This document shows positions 55,408 to 64,000 of a DNA stretch of 64,000 nucleotides, in pieces. The stretch is from Asterella californica (lineage: Eukaryota; Streptophyta; Marchantiopsida; Marchantiales; Aytoniaceae), in assembly GCA_036924285.1 (NCBI GenBank), contig JAYKYS010000009.1, forward strand, positions 18,022,001 to 18,086,000, written 5' to 3'. Within the stretch, counting starts at the first letter, position 1. Every line of letters starts with the position of its first letter. The notes under the pieces are model-generated. The model saw only the letters and a list, made by a program, of their open reading frames with translations, was not told where the DNA came from and searched no databases. A program made the translations under genes and the position numbers.

Positions 55408-56884
55408 TCGTCAATTTTCCTCGTCCGCCAGAACTCCATAACCATTGCAAAGCATTCTTCCTTTATAAAGGACCAGCATACCTGCAGGACCTCGTATGTT
55501 ATCCCATCAATCTCTGGTGACTTTTTCTTGGGGAAGCTAAGAACTATGAGTTCAAGTTCTTCTAGTGATGGAGGTCCCACAAGGTGCGCATTTTCTCCTT
55601 CAGTTATCCATTTCGAGGTCAGCTTCATTACCTCTTCCCTTTTTGCGTGGTTCAGCATGACTTCCTTGTCTTCCTTGTAGAGCTCCGTGTAAAACTGGTG
55701 GACCCTTCTTAGTATTCTTTCGTGATCATCCGTTGTTTGACCACTTCCTAGTTTCATCTCCTTCAGCGCCTCCCTTCGGTGTTTAGCTTTGAGTTGGGCG
55801 AAGAAGTAGCAAGAGGGGGCTTCTCCTTCCTTGAGCCACTGAATTCTACTCCTCTTCCTCCATAGGATGGCATCTTGGTGTTCTCTTCTCATGAGTCTTC
55901 CTTCTAGCTCCTACAGCTCTAAAGTTATCGTCTCGGAATCGTTATCAGCAGCGATAGTCGTCAGCCTTTGTAGCTCGGCATCCATTCCGACCCTCGGGGG
56001 CGTCTTCTGACCAGCCAGTCTTCTTTCTTCCATTAGTACCCTACGAACCCTCGACCACTCCACAACCCACTAGACCCGGAGATCCCAGTTCATTCTACGC
56101 TGCTCTCTCCACACGGTTTCGACTCTCGCTTTAATTTTGAGGTTGGTCAGTTAGAGGTGTCCATTTTAAAGTAAGAGGACTTCTTAACCTTTTGACTTAT
56201 CTCCTCGTCCTTTAGCTTGACATGCACAATCACGGGAATGTGATCCAAGAGGGTCTGCCTCCCATCGTGTATAATTTTGGAGAACCCCACACACCACTCA
56301 ACACTTTTATTGATGTAGCGTCTGTCGAGTCTAGCTTGGTCGTGTCTTCCTCCCGACCTCACCTGCCTAGTGAACATAGGTCCTTCTCTGTTCTGAGCGC
56401 AAAAGAGGGCATCCACCAGATCCGTCTGAAGGAGGGTGTTCCTCCACAGCCTAAACTCGCTGCCGTGCAACATAAGAGAGGGTCCCACACTATCGTCTGG
56501 GTTCCAATCCCTGAGAAGAATCCACTTCCTCGCCGACGTTCGGGTTCCTAACCATTCTCATAGCTGTCTCCTCCTCTCTTTTCTATCGGACGCGTAGACG
56601 GAAATCACCCCTATTCGCCCAATAACCGAATCGAAGATGCACCAAGCTATGGACCCGTCTCCTCGGACTCTCTGTTTGACCACCGCCACGTGGTCTCTAA
56701 TGAGGAGGGCGGCCCCTCTCCTTCCCCCGACCATGTAGTCAACAATTCTGGTACCCGTTGGCACTATTAGCTTCAGGTTGTGTTCTAATTTCTGCTCTTT
56801 TGTTTTCAGTTCTTGAAAGACCATGATGTCGACAAGATGTCTATCTCTCTCCAGCCACTGACGAAGAATGGTTGTGCGATGCGG
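55408..56884 (-). pseudogene. LINE ORF2, endonuclease and RT N-terminal part
   Basis: From 56884: an apurinic-type endonuclease start (LRQWLERDRHLVDIM, FQELKTKEQ), GGRRGAALLIRDHVAVV, IGVISVYASD, then SEFRLWRNTLLQTDLVDALF and ARLDRRYINKSVEW, which are endonuclease blocks in changing frames to 56147. After a degraded stretch (56146-55893) the RT entry region follows from 55892: WLKEGEAPSCYFFAQLKAK and LSFPKKKSPEIDGI. It reaches the solo LTR at 55408. Several shifts are present. Confidence 0.83.
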
Positions 56885-56958
56885 TGTCGTGTCATGGACC
56901 GGCTCCTATTTGAAATTCAGACTTCGATGCTTGTCGTTCCAAAGACACTCATGAGAAG

Positions 56959-57445
56959 ACAAGCTAGGCCCCAGCTTACAGGTTTTTGGCATAATTTCAG
57001 ATCTCCATTTTCATCACATAGATGGGTAGAGCTCCTTGTCAGCTTTCCATAGGCACTTTGTCTACTTCGTTTGGACGCCTAGTGGAGAAGTTACAAGACT
57101 CGAAAGATGGAGAAAACAAGCTAGGCCTCAGCTTATGGATTTTTGGCACCACTTCGGATCTTCGTTTTTATCGCACCAGTGGATAGAGCTCCTTGTCAAC
57201 TTTCCATAGGCACTTCATCTACTTCGTTTGGACGTCTAGTGGAAAATTTACAAGACTCGAAAGATGCAGAAAACAAGCTAGGCCCCAGCTTACGGGCTTT
57301 TGACGCAACTTCGGATCTTCACTTTCATCACATAGATGGGTAGAGCTCGTTGTCAACTTTCCATGGGCATCTTGTTTACTTCGTTTGAACATCTAGTGAA
57401 GAAGTTATGCAACTCGAAAGAAGGTAAAATCAAGCTAGGCCTTAG
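56959..57445. repeat. 157-bp tandem repeat in the H LTR, three units plus a partial fourth
   Basis: ACAAGCTAGGCC units start at 56959, 57116, 57273 and (partial) 57430, a constant 157-base period. Units share GGTAGAGCTC-like, CACTTCGGATCTTC and GACTCGAAAGATG words and differ at scattered bases. Confidence 0.9.
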
Positions 57446-58761
57446 TTTACTTGCTGACTGGGTATTTGAGGCTTCTGGAGCTATATCAAAGATGCAAGAG
57501 GCCTGCTTCATTATTATGTGAGAACTTCGTACGTACAGAGATTGTTGCAAGGGGGCTGCTTAAGAGACTTGCTTGTTCTTACAATCTGTCGGTAGACGTT
57601 TTGGAGAATTGGGAAGTCCAATACACGTGCGCAAGGTGTCATCAGATTCAGATATGTGCAAGCTACGCACAGGTTAAGACGGTTTGGGAAGAGATGGATC
57701 GGGGGTTGTGTTCTGAGGAAATTGAGACGCAGGAAGCAGATTTGAGATTTTCAGTTATATGTGAAGGAGAGTTGGACCGTTCGGGCCGTTCCTGAGTCCA
57801 AACTTGTTGTCCTTGGATCCATCGGGATCAGAACAACGAGTTCTTCAGGAAATTGAAGACGATACAAAGTTTCATCAGACGGTTTGGGAGTTCTGAGTGA
57901 AATTGGCTCACAGGGAAGCGCTTGCGTCAAATTTTTCATCGCCTGCGACCTGAGATTGGATTGTTCTTCGCGATCGGTGAGTCAAGCTCTTCGTTCTTGG
58001 TGCCTACGCGATCAAGGAGTCTTCATGTACGCATAGGAGAAGACTGCACGTGAATTGGATTGTTGGTTTGGGTGTGGTGAGCAAGTTTGAGCCGCAGGGA
58101 GCTGATTTACGTCAGTTTTTTGCAACCTGCGACTAAATTTCTTGCGTGGTTTTGCAAGGGGAACTCCAAACGGCTTGTTTGGAGTCTTGTTGGGTTCAGG
58201 ATAGCTAGATCTATCTGCTAGAGAAGACGGATATCAGTTTAGACGATCCGTTTGTGTGGTGTGTGCGGTTTTAAGCCGCAAGGAGGAATTTTTGAAGTTT
58301 CGATCACTTGCGACCGAAAATCGACGATATCTCGGCTGTTGGGAGTCGGATCTGAAGGTTTCCTGGGTTAACGGAGTCAGCGGAGGAGACCCTATCGACA
58401 TCTGAAGTCAGTTCAGCGAAAGGAGGAAGTCCACCAATAGGTCTTTTTCGGTTTCTTCGCTATGGGTTTTGCTCTTTTGAGTTCGTTAGAGTTCTGGTTG
58501 GCTGTATACAGCTTGTGGTAGCTAGCTTTAGCTAAGAGCTTATACATGGATGTGGTTTGGACTTGGGTTTGGATCACGTGATACTGCTATGGCTCTGTTT
58601 GTTAGCAAAGGGAAGTGTTTCTTGCTTTGAGCTACGCTTCGGTGGTTTTGGACCAGGGTTGTTTTTAGGGGCTTTTGAAGCAGGTTACAGACCGCTCTGG
58701 TCTGGTTCTCAGTTCTGTGCTCTTAAGAGAAAAAACCGGCAGTGTACATACATTTGGAGTG

Positions 58762-58768
58762 TATATAT
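58762..58768 (+). promoter_or_regulatory. TATA box of the H LTR
   Basis: TATATAT, 115 bases before the LTR end, implying a short R-U5. Confidence 0.55.
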
Positions 58769-58891
58769 CGTAGCGTTCGTTTTCGTGGTTGTTTTTCTCT
58801 GTCTTGTCTCTGTTTCAACACACAACATCTCCACAGCCAGGAACCTCACGTTTTCTTAGACATCCTTCACGCAATATCCGACACGATACGG

Positions 58892-58909
58892 TGGTGAACT
58901 TGACGTGAA
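58892..58909 (+). other. Primer binding site of element H, probably tRNA-Trp
   Basis: TGGTGAACTTGACGTGAA; one base different from the G site. Confidence 0.7.
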
Positions 58910-58964
58910 GGTCTGGGGTGGAGATTTCTTCTGTGTGTGAACTTTGAAGAAGAGATTGGCAGTC

Positions 58965-59162
58965 ATGAGTGGAGATGGGAAAGGTGATGGAGATGGAGCT
59001 AGTGGTTCAGGTGGGTTTCCGAAGGTGCAGTTGGATCTAGCGACTACATCGATGTTCCAAGCTTTCACTATGTCTTACGTCAGCAACAATCTGATGAGCG
59101 GAAGGAAGCTTTGGCAACAAAGGCGCTACAAGCGGTGGTCAGCAGGATTGATCATGACCTAG
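58965..59162 (+). pseudogene. Element H gag, N-terminal fragment
   Basis: The ATG is at 58965 (MSGDGKGDGDGASGS). LDLATTSMFQAF and, after a one-base shift, RKEALATKALQAVVSRID align with the start of G gag (LDAATMKMFQAF, RKEVLATKALQSVVHQMD). It stops at about 59160, where the inverted E3 LTR begins. This makes H a relative of G and I, not a Copia element. Confidence 0.72.
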
Positions 59163-62100
59163 CACGTCTGTTACACCTTATTCTCACACTCACATTACAA
59201 CGGGTTAGATCAATCACAGGGTGTATGCCCCCCTGTAGCCTTCCCAGGCTTCTGCCTACGGAAATGATCTTCCTGCAGCACTACAACGACATTGACCTTC
59301 ACGAAAGCTCAATAGAAGATTTGGAAACTCACTAGAAGAAGGTAGGAAGATGGGGAAGATGAGAGAAGATGGGGAAGATGAGAAAATCCAAACAACAGAA
59401 AACAAGATGAAAAGAAGGAATTAAGATTCTGACAGGCTTCTAGTCCGGATCCTGACTAACAAGCCATCCCTGCTTGTAATAGTTTGGGGAGGAAGACAAC
59501 AAACGTGAGTACTGTTGCACCATCTTCTACTCGAGGATGTCGTCTTCTGCTGTGGGAAGAAGGCTTCTTTCTTCTTCACTTCGCTGCTCTGACTACTCTG
59601 TCTTCTGGGATCCTTTATCCATAAGACCGTCCGTACGTAGATCCCAAGTGCTCTACTGAACGAGCCAAGCTACACTTCCACAACTGCTGACAGTCACCGC
59701 CACTCAAGAAGAACACTTCCCATGCACAATTGGGAGCGAATTCAAAGAAACTCACCACCCAGAAGACATGAACAAAGCTTCAGCACTCAAATCCACAATC
59801 CATTCTCCGAGAAGAAGTCACAATGGCATTGGGAAGCTCACTCCCTCTACTTCCTACGTCTACTCCTCGACACACCAGCCTAGTCAACAGGACTGCACGA
59901 GGATGCCGTTCCCTGTTCCTAGACTGTCCACTACCTCTATCTACATCTTCGAACCACTGCTGGTACGAGCATGTAGACCCCTCCTGTGTATTCCAAGACT
60001 ATTCGTATGTTTCCAACAACGGGTGTAGTGTGCGAAGCACTATCTATCCTGTGTCTCTGCTCTAATGTGTCTCGTCTGCCTGCACCATAGAATCGATGTG
60101 TGTGTGCAGTAGCTACAGAACTCTATCTCCTACTCTTCGATCCTACTTATGTCGCTGTCATGAGAACCAGGGGAGACGACCACCAGGGAGAGAGAGGTGC
60201 TGACAGGAGGTTGTCACTCCACATGCAAGCGGTTCCCCTTCCTAATTAGCCATCCACCTTGTTGCTCCTACGCTACCTATGTTGCCACATGGTGTCCTAA
60301 CTCTTTTTACACTGAAAACTGCCACCCTTAAGATAGCATGTTTTGGTCCGACTAAATATGGAAGTGTGTCACTTCGGTTGCTGTCTACTCTGATTGCTCC
60401 GTGGCAATCTCTACCTGATCTGCTCCAATCGGAGCTACTATCTCGGTTTCTGATGGGTTGGGAAGCTCTGCACTTACCTCGGGTGTTACTGAGGTAGCTT
60501 CCCTCTCCTCGCTCTTCGCTGGCCCTGCTGTTTCTGCGGCTGCGTCTTCCTTGGCTTCGGCTTCTGCTTCGGAAGACGGAATCGTCTTCTGAGAAGCAGA
60601 GTCGAGTGGTGCGTCTTCGGTCTTCTGAGACACGGGTGCGGTACTAGAGACCATGGCGACCTCATAGGGGTCCGGGGAAGTCGCTTCCTCCACGCGGAAT
60701 ACCTGGGAAGACGGCTCGTCTTCCTGTCTTCCGGGGCGTCTTCCGGAGTCTTCTCGGCTTCCAACTCTGTCACCACCAAGTGCACAGCGAGATCGAACTC
60801 CTCCTTCTCCATTTCGGATCCAGTCGATGGTGCTGGAGCGTGAGAAGATGCGGTTGCAGGTGTCGGAAGCGAGGGAAGATCATAAAGTGTCTTCACTCCT
60901 TCGATCTGTCGATCCAAGTACCTGAACATGCTCTCCCTGCATTCCACCAACATTGCCTTGGACTCGCTGTCCCATTTTCTAGCTAAGGTAAGTAACTTCC
61001 TACCCGCGGTGAAGTTGAACTTCTTCCGAAACGCTTCCACCGACTGTGTTAGCATCTCTTGTGCACGAGCCTCCGCTGCTTCCCGCCGCGTCTTCTCAGC
61101 TGCAACTCGCGCTTCTGCGGCTTCCTGTTGCTTCGCCTACGTCATCTTCTCTTCTGCGAGGACGGTGATCTTCTCCCGCACTCGGAAGACCTCCTGATCG
61201 CGCTGTTGTACACGCGCCTGCAACTCCTGGTTGCTCTTCCGAAGCTGCACCAGCTCCTTGGCAGAAGTGGCTGCTTCCGCCTTGTACCTGGCTGCGAGCT
61301 TCTCCGTGGTGCGGAGACTAGCTTCCAGCGACTCCGTCTTCTTCTGGTCTTCTCTCTGTCGCAGCAAGGTGCACAGGCCGAATCCAGGTTGCAAGGGCCT
61401 CTCCTGAGCCTTCGCTCTCTTCTCCAGCAACTCCATAGCTGGCTGGATCTCCTTCTGGAAGTAGGCGCTGAATTCCTCCAGTCGTCTTCCTGCGGAAGAC
61501 AAGTTCATCTCCACCACTCGCTCCGCGGTGTCGACTTCATCTTCCAGAGGCAAGGAAGCCTCTTCCACCACAATGGCCTTCATCTTCTACGCACGAGAAG
61601 AAGCTACCCTTCTCATCTTCCGGGGTGGAAGATCCCTCATGGCAGGAACGGATCTCTTCACTGCGCTTCCTCGCATCGTAGTAGGAGTATCCCTTCTTCT
61701 CTTGTCTTATGGAGTCTTCGGAAGACTCCCAGGTGTTGCAGAACCGGTCTTCTGCTCCGATCGGGTATTCAGCAGTTCTTCCTCCGAGTCTGACTCCGAT
61801 CCTGAATGAATGAGGGAGATGGGTGTCCTCGGTACACTTCTGGGACCCATCTTCCTCGGTGGCGTGGCGTCTTCCGACCCACTAGACTCGTCTTCTCTCA
61901 CCAGAAGCGTCTTCTGGTGAGAGCCGGGCCTCAGCTGTGGCATCAGAGTGGGAGGGGGCGTTGCGGCTGCCGCTCGGTCATCGTCTTCTGAGGTCTCCTC
62001 CTTCACCTCATGTCGCTCCGTTGGCTCATACTCTGCCATCTGATCTTCCCTAAGATCCCCCATGGCTACATACAAGTAGCAGAGGAAGGGTGTCAAGTGT

Positions 62101-63359
62101 CCTCTCGCCGGGATACCCAAGTACGCTAGCTCCGTCTGTACATAGTTGTGGATGTATGCGCCCTAGTAGATGGATACTCGTTTATCCCACACTGCTTCCA
62201 GGAAGTCTACGTCCTGATCTCCTAGGTACCTCATCTTCTGCGCCTTCCCCTTGAGGAAGAGATGCAAAAACGGCTTCGCCAGAAGTCGTTTCTTCGGCTC
62301 CTGGTAAGATTCGATCTTCCACCAATTCCTACCCTACCTGTCTTCCACAAAAAGACAAGTGGTGCTCCCAGGTACATGCCACGTACTCACGACCCTGGGC
62401 AAAACCTTCTTCTCAAACCAATACCCTCGGTCCTCGGAGTCTGGCCTGTGGAAAGCCCTACGCCACCAATCTTCAGTCCAGGAAGATGGTCTTCCTCGAG
62501 CTTCCGAAGTCAGACTTCCCTTCACTGATCTCACCTGTCTTCGTCTTCTTACGCGCAATCTATCCTCACAACAGACTCAAGACAGTTGCACTCTGTTCTT
62601 CTTACTTCTCACCTCTCATACGCACTCAGAAGAAGCTTGCTGCTCGGTGGGAAGACATGACCCTCGACCATTCTCTCCAGATTCTGCCAGTAAGTATTCT
62701 CACGACTCTCTCCTAAGTTTGGGAAGAAGAAGGAATGGCTACTATGGGTCGGACAGAAGAGATCCGAAATGGACCCTCACGTCTTCTCGCTCATTTTGCC
62801 AGCCTTTCAGTCTTCTAGTCTCTCTAGGAAGATGTGGAGTTGAGAAGCTTGGAAGACCGGGAGGCACAGGCCTAGTTCCCGAGCTCCAACTTCTCGAAAC
62901 AACAAAACAACTCACCACACCACTCGGGATTCATACCAAGCCTCTCTTAACACAAAGCAACACAAATCCACTCTTGATACGAATTGGTTCTAGTCGACTT
63001 CTGAAGACAGTCTTCCAAAGACAGTCAAGTTTAAGAAGCGTCTTCCGAAGATGTTCCCATCTTCCGAATAGTCTTCTGTTCGAGGTTTCGGGTGTAGAGG
63101 GGTAGTAGGGTAGGGAAATTGATAGCTGAGATCGTCAATTTGAGGACGAGGTGTAGGGAAGCTCGAATTGAACTTAGGAAGAAGTAGGAAGATGTCTGAC
63201 AGAAATTGGGCAGCGCTTCCGCACCCAATGTCTCAATAGGAAAGATGGGGGTGGGGGTAATCGATCAGGCTGCCTGCAAACAACCAGGGAAGCGCGGGGA
63301 ATACCAGACAAAGGCGAGAAGAAGTGGGAAGGGGAAAGAACGTGGGAAGAACCTCTACA
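59163..63359 (-). repeat. E3: inverted family E LTR lacking its terminal 400 bases
   Basis: Read leftward it starts TGTAGAGGT at 63359 and matches E1 through the U3 gene to TAAGGTGTAACAG near 59163, where similarity stops and H begins. About 590 bases are deleted relative to E1 near 62500 (between E1 positions about 37885 and 38465). It shows the empty site of the G insertion at 61620-61623. Confidence 0.85.
60385..62558 (-). pseudogene. U3-encoded protein of family E (E3 copy)
   Basis: The N-terminus is lost to a deletion; the frame enters just before GRPSSWTEDWWRRAF (about 62480). Then come stops near 62334 and 62163, HLTPFLCYLYVAMGDL (62090), the Ser/Glu linker with PPRKMGPRSVPR, a TAA near 61707, VVEEASLPLEDEVD and EMNLSSAGRRLEEFSAYF (61570), the coiled coil (QARVQQRDQEVFRVREK), a stop at 61137, KKFNFTAGRKLLTLARKW and an acidic tail to 60385. 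It gives the uninterrupted order of the protein that G breaks in E1. Non-functional. Confidence 0.78.
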
Positions 63360-64000
63360 GTCTTCTTCTGCTTCCCGAGTTGTCTTCGACCTCTCGCGCG
63401 CTTCTGGCTCTGGTCCTAGCTCCAATGCGACTTCACACGGCTGCTTCCGCTTGTTCAATTCCCGGCCACGCCTCAATTTCATCTTCGATTCTACTCAGCT
63501 ACTCTCCAATGTCAGCTTCCCGGGAGCTCACAGAAACGCCTTTGCTCCCTGTCTTCCGCGCTTCAACAATTTGGTCTCGCCCTTCGCCTAGCTGCCAACT
63601 GGTCCTCACCTCGCTCGCTTTCCTCTCTTGATATCCTCTCTTGATTTCCTCTCTCGAAGCTCACTCTCGCGAAGCTCACCCTCGCGAATCGATCTTCTCA
63701 AGCGCGCTATGCTGCGAGAAGTTAGAATGCGCTAATGCGCTTCTTGCGCATCTTCCCCACAGATTAGGGGTTTTGACCCTAGATGACCTACCTAACCTAC
63801 CTACCTGTTCGGTGCAACCCAGTAGGTACAACTGCTTCTTTACTGAAAAAGCCGTGGTTAGGCTTTCGCGGTCGCTGTCTTCCGGAAGATGGATGTCTTC
63901 TGCCGTCTTTCGTCCTCTGTCGTCTTCCGTCTTCCGAAGACGCAACTGAGAAGACGCTCTTCCGAAGATGGTCATCTTCCGAAGAAGTCAACTTATTATT
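63360..64000. other. Flank beyond E3; no gene seen
   Basis: It contains short imperfect repeats near 63620-63700 (two CTCTCTTGAT-type 13-mers, then CTCGCGAAGCTCAC-type 15-mers), ACCTACCT repeats near 63790, and a dense run of CTTCCGAAG/GTCTTC words from 63880 to the end. I cannot assign it to an element. Confidence 0.5.

Larger units (their letters stand above)
52206..56884 (-). mobile_element. LINE (non-LTR) retrotransposon, minus strand, interrupted twice
   Basis: An endonuclease-RT ORF2 reads from 56884 down to about 52360, with a solo G-family LTR inside it (54015-55407) and the H LTR cutting its 5' end. No A-rich tail is visible at the left junction with the E fragment, so the 3' end is also truncated or rearranged. 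Confidence 0.8.
56885..58883 (+). repeat. 5' LTR of element H (about 2.0 kb)
   Basis: It starts TGTCGTGTC at the point where LINE similarity stops and ends TCCGACA nine bases before a primer site. Termini match those of the G family. It contains a 157-bp tandem repeat and, in 57446-58750, no supported gene. No second copy is in the window. Confidence 0.62.

Noticed and set aside
56959..57445. CRISPR-like array
   Set aside because: The repeats are contiguous 157-base units with no spacers, in a plant LTR.
58884..59162. Element H as a Copia-type element
   Set aside because: The gag start aligns with G gag, and primer site and LTR termini match the G family.

Overview
This window is nuclear, repeat-only DNA from a plant-lineage (streptophyte) genome. 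The evidence is canonical plant initiator-Met primer sites (TGGTATCAGAGC), an Athila/Tat-like Ty3 element primed by tRNA-Asp, chromodomain Ty3 elements, and a plant-type mitochondrial cox1 exon. No ordinary host gene is visible. The mix of element lineages looks to me like a non-seed streptophyte (charophyte alga such as Chara, or a bryophyte). That is recollection, not a search result.

Layout of the left half (1-37004). It is a five-deep nest. Element I (minus, 30033-37004, a decayed Ty3 element with 5' LTR near 36178-37004) is interrupted in its integrase by an LTR of family E (E0, ends 30032). E0 is interrupted by chromovirus C (minus, 5' LTR starts 28843, gag-pol 27594 down to 23339, continuing at 986-667). 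C is split in its integrase C-terminus by element B (987-23338; identical-length 3197-bp LTRs, 5-bp duplication ATAGA). B carries a 9.6-kb palindromic block of a second chromovirus, A, in its leader (4220-13848). B is young (about a dozen differences between its LTRs by eye) and its gag-PR and RT-RNaseH-IN frames are intact. They are joined in frame across one UAG in a tobamovirus-like readthrough context. Element I also holds a piece of mitochondrial DNA with a cox1 exon (33397-33496).

Layout of the right half (37011-64000). An E-family LTR about 5.2 kb long (E1: 37011-39351 plus 48513-51339) is interrupted by element G (minus, 39352-48512, 4-bp duplication CCGG). It is followed by a tRNA-Asp primer site, a short gag fragment and a partial second LTR (51797-52205). 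Next comes a dead LINE (minus, 52206-56884), interrupted by a solo LTR of family G (54015-55407, duplication TCGT) and cut at its 5' side by element H (LTR 56885-58883, which holds a 157-bp tandem repeat, then the start of gag). The window ends with an inverted E-family LTR (E3, 59163-63359) and unassigned flank.

The most interesting item is a protein frame inside the U3 part of the LTRs of both B and E. The two proteins share clear motifs (GRPxxWTExxW, GRNG[YW]x4Yx2PKKR) and one architecture: helical N-domain, acidic Ser/Thr/Pro-rich linker, coiled-coil C-terminus. In full-length RNA such a gene sits downstream of pol, inside the 3' LTR.
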